64,000 nt of DNA, from NCBI RefSeq assembly GCF_030272615.1, contig NC_081412.1, positions 104,952,796 through 105,016,795 on the forward strand. The letters are read 5' to 3'. Both the position numbers and the translations under genes were made by a program. The first letter of the stretch is position 1. Each line of letters starts with the position of its first letter. The notes below the pieces were generated by a model. That model ran no database searches. It was not told where the DNA came from and worked only from the letters and a program-made list of their open reading frames with translations. Below, in pieces: positions 33,822 to 46,472 of the stretch. The stretch is from Cryptomeria japonica (Eukaryota; Streptophyta; Pinopsida; Cupressales; Cupressaceae).

Positions 33822-36800
33822 TCATGGGTTAAAACACTTGTACTTTGGTTTACCAAATAGTTCATACCACATCAAGTGGTTCAGACCGCTCTTCAATATA
33901 ACACTTAATATTTTCTCATGATCTTCACTATCTAGTCTCCACTTTTGAGACCGCCCGCGATGTGGAACTGTATGAAGAATTAGGCCAACAACAATGACCA
34001 AGTGGCTATACCGATATACCCTATTGTCAATTTGGTATTCAATGAAATGAATCCCATGTTGAACAATTTTAACTTGTTTGAAATATGTCCCTTGCAATAC
34101 AACTGAGCCTGCATGCACATGTATATAAGAAATGAGAAATTAAAAATTTGCACGTAAGCGAGCTATGTACATATAAAAATTAAAACATGTGCAGATGTGT
34201 GAATTTTTAAAATAAATTTATTTAAAATAATTTAAACGTTCAAATCAGTTCAAACCTATGGGAAAGGACATTCCAACGCTCATTTCAGATTTTGTTAACT
34301 TCTTTCTCTCTTCTGTGCAACACAATAAATAATAACTAACACCTTCTATATTTCCATCTTCTGCTATGACTGCAAAAATATCTCCTGCAAATTGAAACAA
34401 TTTAAATAAATTTAAAATGTATGTACTTGATTTAAAACTTATATAATTTATTTACATGTACACAACATTTTTAAAGGAAATAAATATATGTATAATTTAA
34501 ATATATGTGTATGTCATATACCTTTTTTAATCAGTCCTAAAATATGGTCATAATCACTAGAAATCAAAGGAATGTCTTCAAAGATTTCATCCTCATTTGA
34601 ATCCTTGTATGTGTCAGAAACATCTAGTGGCACCAATTTCCATTCACTAACATATACAAGCTCTTGGTTCTTCCAATCAACATAGTTTTCCAAAATGCAA
34701 TCAAAAGTAAAACATGAATAATCTCTAGTATACAATGTCCATGGGTGATTATCTATACTCATGACACAATGAAAAGATCTTGTCCTCTCCATGCTCTTGC
34801 ATCCATGCATTGATCTTCTATCCACATTTGCAAAATGTACATGTGTACACAAACATACATGTAGATCAAGCTATTAAATTAAAACATTTGAACTAGGAAC
34901 ATTTTAAAAAATTAAAAAAACATTTAAATAAAACACTAAAAGAGAACACGTATCGGCTATCTCCCAAAACACTCTATATGGAATGGGTCTGTATGTTCTC
35001 GATGATGATTCACCAAGATAATTAGGTTGCACAAAGTGTTTCTTACACCATTCAACAACATCATGTGCATCATTCTTATGATCTCCTGTATAATTTATTT
35101 GATGCTTTCTTAGAGCACGTTTGATACAATCTCCTGCACCATCATGTTCACCCTTTCCATGACCACTCTAAAAAAAATCCAAACATGTGGTATTTTGTCA
35201 TTTTAATGATATATACATAGTGCATAAAATGGCCTCGAAGATTTGAATTATGCCACACATCAATCATACCAAACAAAATGTTTAACTATTGTTATTCCTC
35301 TCTCTTTCAAATATTCAAAAAACTTCTTAAAGAAATGTTGTACAAAAAGTGTGTCATGCTCCTTATCATCACTGATATAGAAGTGGTATTCTTTCTTAAT
35401 GACACAATTTTCAAATGTACTATCAACACCATCCAAATCCATTTGTGCATGGTGATAACACACATGCACCATAATAGTGATTTGCTTTGAAAAGTAATAC
35501 TTTGATTGAATCTCTTTTTGATGTGCAAAAGAGTAATTTTCTGTGAAGTCCACTATGGATAGAATAGTTCCAAGTGGGAAAGTGTCTCTTAATGTTTTAA
35601 ATTGTTCTGCTTGTCACTTGGCAAATAAACCATGGCATATGTATGGTTTTATCAACTTACGAAAATTTTCCAAAAATGTTCCAATAGGTATTTCCTCTTC
35701 TACATAATCTAACCTTGTAGATTCCTTTCCAAAATTTATTTCAAATTTTTCTGTACTTGTAACTCTTGCAATTTACCATATTCCTCATGTCAGTATCTTC
35801 ATCTCTCAAAGGCAATTTAGCCAACTCCCCACATGTTTCACAAATTCCTTTTATGCAATTTATTTGACTGGTTACATTATCATCTGATTTATCACATAAG
35901 ATGGATGCTATGAATTGACTTGTTGATTTAGGAGGAGCCTTTTCATAACCATCACTATTTTCTCTAATCTTTCAAAACACCTGATAGTACGAATCAAATT
36001 TGATGTGATAACGAAAACAACAAGTTTCGAAGACTTTGTTTACCTTCACATAATTTGGACTTAACCGTTCAAACATGGTTTGTCCAATCTTTATATGAGG
36101 GTTTGTTTTAGTAAACAACACATACAATTCATGTTTTATTGTGTCTAACCAATGTTTAACATGAAGATCATAATGATCAGAGCCAATCCTTTGCTTGATA
36201 ACATCTCTACTATTTGATGAAGGACAAGTATTAGCATTCCAAAAACTTGTCATGAAGTTTTTAACAACATCTTCAATTCTATTGAAATTAGGAGCTCTAC
36301 ACATAATTGCCCAATTCCCTTTTGAGGTAGTATCATCCAAACTCTTTCTCCTTTTCACATATTTTGATATTTTCCTTCTACTAAAACCAAACTCAAATGG
36401 CAGTGGAAAGATTTGTCTTTTTTGAGGCAATCTTTCATTTACTAAAGATGTCAACATCACTCTTCTTAAAATGGTCTTATCTACTATTCGAGATTTTTTA
36501 CCAATGTTCACCAAGCCTTTCTTAACATTATCAAAAATAGATTTTTGTAGCTGAGAAGTTTTCCTCTTTTGACTTTTATATCTATACCCAACAATTTCAG
36601 TGGATCTATTAAGTCTTTACGAGTAAGTACAATTGATAACAATTGAGCTTTTAGTGTAGTATCAAGATTATAGAAATGAGACATTATTTCTTTTTCATTT
36701 TTATTCATTGACCTCCTTTTAGTATGTCTAGGTTCTTCACTGAGATGTTTCAACTCATCCACATCTATTTCAAGTAAATGATCTAAATTTTTATAAGAAA

Positions 36801-37060
36801 TATTTCTCTTCACTTGTTTAGCTCTATCCACAATATGCTCATCCATACCGGTGGTAGGAGGTAAGCAGCATGACCCCTTTCAACATCCATTGGTTCAACT
36901 TGGGCAAGCTCCTCCCTATGTTCATCAACTATATTGTGTTCTTCAACATGTTCATTTTCCTCGACTCCCGCTTGAGAACTCCCTTCTTCTCGAGACCATT
37001 CTACACATAATTTAAGATGACAGAGAATATTTTTAATGCAATGAAATTCCAAGTTTAATT

Positions 37061-37915
37061 TGAAACCAAATAATCAAGTCATATAGTAAGACCTAAAAAA
37101 TATGTCATATTTAAGACCTATTATTGCATAATAGACCTCCTAATATCACATGTAATAGGTTCTAATATCTGCATAATATAGGTCTTAAGGGGTCTCTTGA
37201 GTATAATGTGAAATGTTTTTTCATACGTCCAGTCATATATATAGAACCTATTATGACATAATAGGTTCTAAATTTATGTTATATTTAAGACCTATAATCA
37301 CATAATAAGTCCTAATATAACATAATAGGACATATTATTACTTAATATGACCACATATGCAAAAGCATTTCACATTAATATACTTGACTCCCCTTAAGAC
37401 AAATATATTATGTCATATTAAAGGACCTATCACATGAAATTAAATAGGTCTTAAATATGATATAAGTTAGAACCTATTATGACATAATAGGTCTTATTAA
37501 TTATGACTTAATACATGACCACATATGCAAAAACATTTCACATTATACTTGACTACCCTTAAGACCTATATTATGCAAATATTAGGACCTATTATGTATG
37601 TGATATTAGGACCTAAATTATGCGATAATAGGTCATTAAAATATCACATGTACATAATAGGTCCTAATATATCATAAATATAGTTCTTAAGACCTAGACT
37701 CAAGTAATGTGAAATGTTTTTGCATACGTGGTCATGTTATTAAGTCACAATAAGACCTATTATGTCATAATAGGTTCTAATATGTCATATTCAAGATAGG
37801 TATTATCGCATATAATAAGTCTTAATATCACATAATAGGTCCTAGTATCACATAATATAGGTTTTAAGGGGAATCAAGTATAATGTGAAATATTTTTGCA
37901 TACACTTGAAAATAA
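37061..37915. repeat. GACCTATTATG/CATAATAGGTC array
   Basis: More than a dozen copies of GACCTATTATG-like words in both orientations, often as CATAATAGGTCTTAA or ACCTATTATGACATAATAGG, mixed with two or more copies of GTGAAATGTTTTTGCATACG-like spacers. The neighbouring inverted copies can form hairpins. It resembles the array at 28921-29423 in style but not in sequence. Confidence 0.75.
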
Positions 37916-37920
37916 AGAAG

Positions 37921-38640
37921 ACACAATGTTTTTTGGTTTGAAAGTGTTTGATTGTTTTGATCATGCAAGCACAAATCCTAGGGCTAGATGAGACAGTAGT
38001 TGTTGAATCTCACTTAGGGGGTTATCCCAAGCTACACAATTTAGGGCAGATACTTAGGTGCTTGACCCCACTAGCTCCCCTCCATGACACTCACTTCTTT
38101 GGGGAGGCCAAGCACCAGTCCCCACGAAAACTCCCCATGGTGAACTTTGTATCTCTACTAAAAACTATAAGAATATGAGCCGCTTCAGAGGTCCGACCTC
38201 CTGTGCCAATAACTAGAAGGCTTTTGGCATCTAACACAAAAAGGTTCTAGTAAGGGCATCCATTCGAGTGGCTATAATCAGCAGCGTGTTATGCTCCATT
38301 AAATGGAAGGCCTCCCAGCCTATAGAGATTGCGCTCTATAGGGTTTATGGGGAGTCATAACACCATTATAGCAGCATGTAACACCCGTTGCTTGCAACTT
38401 TCATCACAAACACATTTATTTATAGTGGCTTGGAAGAGCTTGGCTTTATCTTGTTACCACTTTGGGGCGTTCCCTCTCACTGAGCCTTAAGGGCTACTCG
38501 GGAGGTAGGCCCCTTTCTAAGGATAAAACAAAAAGAGCCTATTGCTTAAGACACAAAAGACAAGTTTGCTAATTTTAGAGCACCAATTGAAGTGTTTGCT
38601 AAACTATAAAGACACATGGTTTCAAAATCTAAATTAAATT
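37921..38640. other. Unexplained GC-balanced block inside intron 1
   Basis: Base composition here is clearly less AT-rich than on either side (for example around 38030-38120 and 38450-38520). It has a 76-codon plus-strand frame at 37948-38178 with no recognisable domain. It could be a fragment of another element inserted in the intron; I see no terminal repeats or target duplication. Confidence 0.35.
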
Positions 38641-39209
38641 ATATATTTATGGACTATCTAAATTAAATTATAAATTATAAATAATAAATGGGAAAGAGAG
38701 GGGTCCTAAAGATCTAAATTTAAAATTAAAACCATGATCTATTATAAATGGACTTAAGGGGGGAGAGAAAATGTCAATTACACAACAAGCAAGTTAGTGG
38801 AATTTGAAATTTACAAATACACATATTATTTCAAATTAAAGCATAATTATTTTTAATTAAAACGAGATTATTTTTAATCCTACTATTTCCAATTAATTTA
38901 ATAAAAATAACATCATTTAGAATTAATTAAGATAGAATTATTATATAAATTAAATTAATTTAATATTATTTAAAATAATTTTCATAAAAAATATTTAACT
39001 AATACTAACAAATAAATACAATTTTTGGTATGTAATACATATAAAATTAAATAGAAATACAAATAAAAATACATACTTGCATCATGATATCTTTGCCTTC
39101 TTTGTTCTCGATATCTTTGTTCCATTTCGGGAGAATAATTTCTTGAAGTCTTATTTTGCCTTCTCTTCTTGTTCCCCATACTTTTAAAATAACCTTCAAA
39201 TATCTTCAA

Positions 39210-40252
39210 ATTATTTCCCTCAAAATAACTTTCAAATGTCTTCTTTCATCCAAAGATGCAAATTGTTTTAATCATTTGTGTGTAAAAAAATGAAAAAAAT
39301 TCTGTATATTTATATGACTGTACAAAAATGTAAAAAATAAATAAATTGGGTCATCCAGGGTTCGTTCGAACCCGACCATTACATGAAAGTACACGTCATA
39401 ATTTTTCCTAGGGGGTTCGAGTGAAGGGGGGTCCGATTGAACCCCTTCGATCGGATCCCCCTTCGCTCAAACCACTATTCATTCGAACCTTCTTTTTAGA
39501 GATCTCTCCCCAAATTTTTCAAAGTTCTAAGAAATTTTTGCCTTCGGACATCTGGCTCGAGCCACAAATGAAATATTCTTGATAACCCAAAATATAAGAT
39601 GGTAATGCTTGGAGCAAGCTTTCCAAAGAGTATAATTTTATTACATTGTGAATTTATTATGTTCTTATTTTTTTAATTTTATGGAATATTGGTTTTTCAC
39701 CGAACATGAACTTCTCTGTTGAAGGCATTAGGAAAAATAGGAAAATAATTCAAAAAAATTCTGAAAAATATCTATGCCCCAGGTATCGATGTCTTCTTTC
39801 TAACAATAAAAAAATTGAATTTTGATATATAAAACAAGTTATGTGTTCAAACTTAAACCTATGTCTGAATTATAAATAGTCGGACTTCAAAACTTAATAA
39901 AATGAAAAACATTCAACATATCACTATCAAACCAACAACAAGCCTTGGATATTGATGTTACAAACCAAAATTCAAAAGAATTGAGTTTTTATCATTTATA
40001 GAAAAAAAGATGCATTTTGGGAGGCACATCACTCTTAAAAAATTTAGTTTGCTGTAAAAAACTACTTTTCGAAGGAGATGGAAATTTAAAAAAAATAATC
40101 TTTAAAAAAATTTGAAAAAAGTATATTTAGAATCTATAAACAAAATGCTACAAATCACTAATTTACATCATCTTCAAATTATTAATAGTTTAAAAGTTAT
40201 AGTTGTCAAAATTTGAAGATTATTTTAAAAATGTTCATCTCATTGTCAAAAG
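39210..40252. other. Transposon J: right subterminal region
   Basis: No gene. A palindrome cluster at 39358-39490 (GGGTTCGTTCGAACCC, GGGGTCCGATTGAACCCC, TTCGATCGGATCCCC, ATTCATTCGAACC) mirrors the left cluster at 28153-28308. The remaining 750 bp are AT-rich and featureless. Confidence 0.6.
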
Positions 40253-40290
40253 TGGCAAAAAAGTGGGAACCATTATTGTGAGTTCACCCA
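40253..40290 (-). repeat. Transposon J: right terminal inverted repeat
   Basis: 38 bp. Read on the minus strand it begins TGGGTGAACT with the core TAATGGTTCCCACTTTTTTGCC, and it pairs with 28074-28109. CACA follows at 40291. Confidence 0.75.
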
Positions 40291-40337
40291 CACACTTTTT
40301 CCATCTGACTTGGAGTGCATGTCGAGGGCACATGAAG

Positions 40338-42151
40338 TGTTGGGCACAAGATTGCAACAGTTAGGGTTAATCGCCAGAGTAATTTGTGAATATGTGATGG
40401 ACTTCTAGGCACAAGTTCATAACGGTTAAGTCAAATCAACAGGGAAGGCTGCAAAGTTGCGATGGAATTATGGGAGTTAACATGAAATGTTTAGGTGAAG
40501 GTTCACAACCATCAAGATAGACCACTAGGGTAGGTTTGCAATAATGCAACTGACTTCCACATGTCACTCAAATCACACCATCGCACGAAGAGATTATGTC
40601 ATCAAGTCAGGGTTGAGATGTTGTGACCAACTGCCACGTGTCATGTCAAGACCCACGAAGCTAGAATAAATGAAGAAAAGCACATCCTAGTAGGGTTTAG
40701 TGACGTAATAAGATGTCAATTCATGATGTTGCAACCCGATGTCATGTGTCTAGGAAGAAGTGATGAAGTCTTCTGATGGTTCAATGGGACTGTTGACCAA
40801 GCTGACCTACAAACGTTTAAACACGAAGGTCACTTGTCAAAGAGAATTCCTTTTTATTTGTTCGACCAACTAATGAAGAATCAATTAATGTTGATAGAGA
40901 ATAGATGCATAAGGATACAAAATATAGCTATTGGAAGTTTGATCAAATCTATTTTCTTCTTGAGGAGGGTTAGTTCAAATAGATAGCAATAGTTTGCTTA
41001 GGGTAGGAGTATACTATCATTAATAGAAGAGTTTGTTGATGTACAAAGTGAGAAAATGGTGATAGAGAGCAATTGAAAGAGTATTTCAAATGGCAATTGT
41101 GAAACAGATTAAATTTGATTACTAAGAGTTGAAATAAAAGAAAGTACGAATGGATTTAACATTGAAGGCTGCTAGAATGCAAGACAAAGACAATATTAGA
41201 TGGATTAATGAATCAAGAAGGTTTGAAATATTCAATTGAAAGATATGAACAAGTTAAGTTACTAAGAATAGCAATCTAAACACTAAGATTTAAATCTAAA
41301 GATGGAAGATTCATTCAATGATGACAAAAAATTGTTTGCTGGGTAGGTGGAGGAAATCAAATCTTTGTGTTGCCCAAGAAGAGCAATTATTTTAGGTATG
41401 GCGGGAAATTCATGTTCTTGATGTAGAAACCATAAAAGATGATCTGAAAAATTGATTGGTGTGGTTGAATAGGAGGACGAAGAGAGAGACTACAGAAAGT
41501 GTTAGATGAATATATAAGAAAAGGTACAAAATAGTGGGTGTATGTGCTTAAAAAAAGAGAGTACACAAAGTGAAGTTGCAGAGAGAAGAAGGAAGAGAAC
41601 AAATGGCTAGAATAGAATATAACAAAATAGAGAGATAAGAAAAATATCATAGAAGCATTCTTGTTGAAGATAAGAAATAGAAGGGTTGCGGATAGAGAGA
41701 GTAGTAGAGATCAGAAGTGCAGAAATACAAAGAGTTAAAAAATATCATTTGTAACAAGGTACTCTAATTGTAAATAAAATTTATCCTAAATGTATATCAT
41801 CTAAGTGGGTGGTCAGATCAGAGGTTGGTGATCCTTTATGTTGGTGCCCATAAATTTTAGGGGTTGGTGCTCATAAACTTTAGGGGTTGGTGCTCCTTTG
41901 GGTTGTGTTGTAACCAAAGCATTTCCATTGTGAGGTTGGATTAGAGCAGTAGACTCTAGTATCATTTCTCACCGATTTTTTTCCCCACCATGGGTTTTCC
42001 TCATACATTTGGTGTTATGTGTTTGCCTTATGTGTGAATGCATCTTAATCTCTTTGTATTTTATTATCAATGTTTGGTTGTTTAGAAAGTTATATTTTTA
42101 AATACCACTAATTCACCCCCCCTCTCAGTGGTCTATTTGTGTTCCTTCAAT
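40338..42151 (+). repeat. LTR-like remnant K, related to copia A LTR
   Basis: The right part (41830-42151) matches copia A's LTR end: repeated GGTTGGTGCTC blocks, ATTGTGAGGTTGGATTA, CATTTCTCACC, GGGTTTTCCTC, GGTGTTATGTGTT, and ATTCACCCCCCCTCTCAGTGG just before the end at about 42151. The left edge is uncertain; TGTTGGGCAC at 40338 is the best start candidate. No primer site or polypurine tract is clear, so it may be a solo LTR. Frames inside it are not genes. Confidence 0.45.
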
Positions 42152-44585
42152 AATTGCTAAGGGGCATGATTTATATCCACAACTTAGATCAAATTTTGTG
42201 GATCAACTAAAACACAAAAAACTCAAGATCCATTAACACATAATTTTGACACTATTTAGACTCTAAAACATATATTAAAATGTGATCAATAAATGTAATG
42301 AGTTCAAACACAAATGTTTCAAAATAAAACAACACTTAATTTTAAAAATATTTATTCTATAATACATTTATTAAATTATGATCAATTAATACTAGTCAAA
42401 AGAAAATATGACCAATTAATGTTTCTAAAAATATAATTTGTTTTAAGAGTTGATTTCTATATACTATTGAAATTTATGAATCTAACTTTATAGTTAATCT
42501 AAATTATTTTTTGTATAGTAATCTAAATTATTGAATTCTTGAAATAAAAGAATCTATTTTAGCAAATTTTTATTTAGTATCTTCATAGAGATGTTTTTTG
42601 TTTGTTTCTAAAAGAGATATGTTAAATTTTATTTTGTAACCAAATAATTTAAAAGTAATCATGTGAAGGTATTGTAAAATAAGGTTTAATCATTTTGTTG
42701 AAAGTACAAATTATACTTTTATATATTTTATAAATAGATAAGATTGTATAGATTAGTGATTGGTTCAACCAATAATAATTCTTTTGGTGTTTTACTAGGA
42801 TATATTTTTTGACTCATACTTTTAAAGCCTTTTTTAGATGTTTTATTAGGTTTTTCATTTTTGTCCACAATTTCAAAAGATTCTTAAAACATTCATGAAC
42901 TATTTTTTATTTAGACGTGTCAATGACATAAACCTAAAAATTAAGTAAGAAATTTATTATGATATAGTAAATGATTGGATTTTATACAACAATAAAATAT
43001 ACTAATGTACTTGATATTTGAAAAAAAAATTCCTCCCAAATAAAATAATAGTTAAAATTGTATAGATTAGTGATTAGGTTGTTGGTGACTCTAAATAATC
43101 TTAAAATATTTATGAATTGTTTTTTATTTCAATGTGTCAACCAATATGACATACACCTAAAAAATTTAGAAAATTATTATGATATAATAAATGATTGACT
43201 AAATATTTATTTCCACTCTCATACAACTTTCATCTACCATAAAAATTTCCTTTCCCTACAAATTCATTGGCTAAAAGTAGAATTTGTTTTATACATGCCT
43301 AACCCTAGAAATATGTTGAATTTTTCTAACCCTAGAAATATGTAGAATTAGTTTTGTAGATGCCTAACCCTAAAAATCTACAAGATTCCAAACTAAAGGC
43401 AAGCCAAATAGTTTGAACACGAGAATCCAAGTCAAACTTGATGACATCTTAAATTCTTCATCAAATACTTCTGTGCATATCTGCCCACAGAGAATTTACA
43501 TTGTATTATAATTAACGTCATCATGACCACCATGATACTCCACCACAAATAATCCACTGGACTACACTTTTAGTTTTGCCCGTTTTCTAAATTCTTCCAG
43601 AGATTCTTCTGAGCACACATAATTTTATTACGAATCCTGCAAATTGTCAAACATGAAGAAGAAAATACTGTTGAATAGGCCTTTGATTTTAAGAATAAGC
43701 ATGTGTCAATATACTAGTTATGATTTTCCGACATTTGCCTTTAACTTTTTGTGTACGTAAGAAATTTTCTGTATTCAACAACTCCAAACTAATGTCTAAT
43801 TTCACAGTAGTATCAATTTTAACTTAGAATAATTGCTGAAGGCTCGCCACTGATTGCGATGCACGGGCTTTCCCAGGACGAGGTACTGGAAATTTGTTGT
43901 TACTTTTGTATGGAATTATTGGAATTTTGTTGCGTCACGGTAAGGTAGCATTTGTCATCACCACATATGCCTGGAATCAAACTACAATGTGTGCCGGCAC
44001 ATTTGACCATATCTATTAATTATTCTAAGATTTCTTTCATGTAAGATTTTTCATTTATAAAGTCTTTTAAGCTGAAATCTTTTTGGCTAAGAGTTATTGA
44101 CTGAGGGGTATTCATCTGGAGCGCGATCCCGACTTCATCTCTTAAGCTGTTGGAGTTTTGCACTGAGCAAGACTTGATTCCTAGTAGGCTTACTAATAAC
44201 CATTCAAGTTCACCTATAGACCATGGACATATTGATAATTAATCTAGACTTTAAGAATTAGCAAGTATGATTAAATATGCATTCAATAGATAATAAACTT
44301 TCTAGTTATGTCAAGAAGACTTGAGTCCTAGTGGGCTCATTAAGAACCATTCAACTTCACCAATAGACCATGGACACATTGACTATTAATGTAGATTTTA
44401 AGAATTAGTAAGTATGACTAAATATGCATTCAATAGATAATAAACTTTCTAGTTCCGTCAAGAAGACTTGATTCCTAGTAGGCTTATTAAGAACCATTCA
44501 ACTTCACCAGCAGACCGTGGACATGTTGACAATTAATCTAGATTTTAAGAATTAGTAAGTATGATTCAATAGATAACAAACTTTC

Positions 44586-44619
<34 letters not shown>

Positions 44620-45296
44620 TTTTGATTATAATTATAGATGAGAGTGATGCTTATTTTGATAATTTGATAAATGATTTTTTTTTTTTAATTACATGAACAA
44701 TTGTAATTTGTAATGTGAAATTTCTTAATTTAAGATTAAATTCAATTAAACAATCTTTAATAATTAAGATTTGTTAGTACTTTTCATTTGTTATTGTCAC
44801 CTATAATTTCCAACATGTTATAATTATAGAGGTTAATCTTCACCCACCTTTATGCACACAAATTCTCATGCATTTATTCCTCTACCAAATAAAAAACTCC
44901 AATGCATTCATCCAATTTGAATTCATTTATTAACTTATATGCACACCTACTTAGCTATAGTTTATATACACACATATATGATTGTTTATCCATTTAGACC
45001 CATTTCCATGGTCAAGGACATGATCATTACCTTTACAAAATTTAAATTAAGATTTTGATCAATATTCATTTCAAATCCAAGAATTTATCATCGCCTAAGA
45101 TTCATTCACATGTTACTGTATCACTATACTACAATTAGGGACACTAAAAGGAATCTGGATCTTTATAAGAATTCTAAGGGTATATTCATGTCTAAATAGT
45201 GTTAATTTTCCTATGGTGTTCATTATTTTTATAGGCTAACACAAGAGAATGTGTCACCTAGTAGTATAAAGTTAGCCCTTCCAAGGTATTTGTAAA
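42152..45296. other. AT-rich intergenic DNA
   Basis: No convincing gene. It includes a diverged duplication (about 42730-42980 and 43040-43200, both with TTGTATAGATTAGTGATT and ATTATGATATA(G/A)TAAATGATTG). A short frame at about 43849-43920 (AEGSPLIAMHGLSQDEVLEI) has a more GC-balanced composition and could be an exon fragment that I cannot identify. A 147-bp tandem repeat lies at 44169-44590, ending in a (GA)n tract. The rest shows nothing. Confidence 0.5.
44169..44615. repeat. 147-bp tandem repeat with terminal (GA)n
   Basis: Three units begin AAGACTTGA(T/G)TCCTAGT at 44169, 44316 and 44463, exactly 147 bp apart. The third has lost about 12 bases near its end and runs into (GA)n at 44587-44615. 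Confidence 0.85.
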
Positions 45297-46472
45297 TGTT
45301 GGCCATTTGGTGGAATTGATTATGTGTTGTATTGATGTTTTGTCATTGATGTTAACACTAGCTGTTTGGATGCTTTACCGACACCCTTCTGGTCTTGGTA
45401 GGTTGAGTGGTTTCTGGTTAACTTGCATCCGACATGATCTGGTAGACTTCAGTATAATCTGGTGATGGAATTGGCCTGTTCGTAATGCTTATACTCATAC
45501 TTGATTAGTTAGTTTTGGTCTTGTGATTGGATGCTATTTTGCTTGCTTAGAAGCTTGGTTTTTGGTTTAGGCAAGGGTTTCACCAGCAGAGCTTTTGGTG
45601 GAGATCTTTGATGAATTGCATAATTGGTGTTGGTGCAACTTTTGATGGAGATTGGTGATCATGTTCGAGAGTTGGCATTTGGAGATCACTGTTGAAGCGT
45701 GTGGACCTATACTTGGTCTTGATTGATCTAGGTTATGGACCAACATCAATGTAACATGTGGATAGGACCTACTATAGTATTTCTAGTATGTCTTATGTAT
45801 TGATATTATTTGTTTTGGTCTAAGGACAACGTGGTTTGTAATTATGTAATTGGTTTATTGTCTAGTGGCCAACCTGATTGTTTATGGTCGAGGGTTTGTA
45901 TAAATAAGATGTAAGAACTCATGATCAAGGAATGTAATGTATGAATAATGTAATATCATATAGGCAAAGGAGTTGGTCGATCATTGGAGATCGAATTGGG
46001 TTTGTGTAAGAGGATTTAGTCCTTCGGTATTGAGCTTAACCGAACTGTACTCAGGCATAGGAGATGTTATCTTTTACAGTTCAACACTTCTTCGGATTGT
46101 AGTCTAGATTTATATGTAGTCAGTGAGTCTCCTTTTGTGATGAGCAGTGTGCTCTAGGTTGTTGGCCTTCCTGCAAGTGCAGGCCCCTTCATTGTAATTC
46201 ACACACTTACTACAAATTTATTATCTAACTATGGGTAGGCTTCCCACTGTGGTTTTTCCCTTTACTAGGTTTTCCATGTACAAATCTTGGTGTTATGTGG
46301 ATGGATTTTATTTCATGATTATTGTTTATGCTTAATTGGATTAACTCCTATTCCAGTATTATTATTTTGGGTTCTGATATTAAAGTTTAAATTGCTAATG
46401 CTTTCGGTAATATGTGACAATTGATTCATCCCCCCCCCCTAGTTGTCTTCTAGTTATCTGAACTGTCTAATA
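45297..46472 (+). repeat. Copia H: 5' LTR
   Basis: 1176 bp, starting TGTTGGCCATTTGG and ending GAACTGTCTAATA (CA changed to TA). It has the GATTCATCCCCCCCCCC motif near its end, which the 3' LTR has lost in a deletion of about 80 bp. Confidence 0.9.

Larger units (their letters stand above)
37001..39076 (-). other. Transposon J: intron 1 of the transposase gene
   Basis: A 2076-bp intron with a GTATGT donor and a TTATGTGTAG acceptor. It contains the 37061-37915 repeat array, an odd GC-balanced block (about 37930-38560) and AT-rich DNA. The join AA + AA TGG restores a Lys-Trp reading. Confidence 0.65.
33822..39209 (-). pseudogene. Transposon J: five-exon DDE/D-type transposase pseudogene
   Basis: Exons on the minus strand are 39209-39077, 37000-34950, 34817-34522, 34384-34256 and 34108-33822. 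All four introns are GT-AG, and each junction preserves the frame (DAK/WSREE, ADT/RSMHG, IKKG/DIFAV, FPIG/SVVLQ). Exon 1 is basic (MGNKKRRQNKTSR, then EQRYREQRRQRYHDA). Exon 2 carries KKSRIVDKTILRR, a Cys cluster CIKGICETCGEL, VDFTENYSFAHQKEIQS with the first Asp, YISDDKEHDT, then WYD-CVA-FKS where homologous logic expects D-G-C-A-G-Q-F-K-S (second Asp), and SGHGKGEHDGAGDCIKRAL (candidate third acidic residue) near 35120-35170. The DFxEN, CAGQxK and GHGKG..DG blocks in this order fit a DDE/D transposase. Frameshifts lie near 36855, 36550, 35740 and 35170, with several stops. I cannot name the superfamily with confidence. Confidence 0.65.
28074..40290. mobile_element. Large two-gene DNA transposon J (degenerate)
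   Basis: A 12.2-kb unit defined by terminal inverted repeats, subterminal palindrome clusters at both ends, and two convergent pseudogenes between them. The minus-strand gene has a DDE/D transposase layout; the plus-strand gene is unknown. The flanks share CACA (28070-28073 and 40291-40294), a possible 4-bp target duplication, but this is a low-complexity match and not decisive. No LTR, polymerase or integrase of retroelement type is present. Two-gene organisation is known in CACTA and PIF/Harbinger elements, but the proteins here do not look like either family to me. All reading frames are broken, so this copy is inactive. Confidence 0.7.

Noticed and set aside
37948-38178. 76-codon plus-strand frame in intron 1
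   Set aside because: Short, with no domain and no start context; kept only as part of an unexplained block.
28074-40290. CACTA transposon, because the inner TIR reads CACA
   Set aside because: The TIR does not start CACTA or CACTG, no 3-bp duplication fits, and the proteins lack the TNPD-type features I know.
41387-41650. 87-codon minus-strand frame
   Set aside because: It is Phe/Ser-rich, opposite the GA-rich part of LTR remnant K, with no domain.
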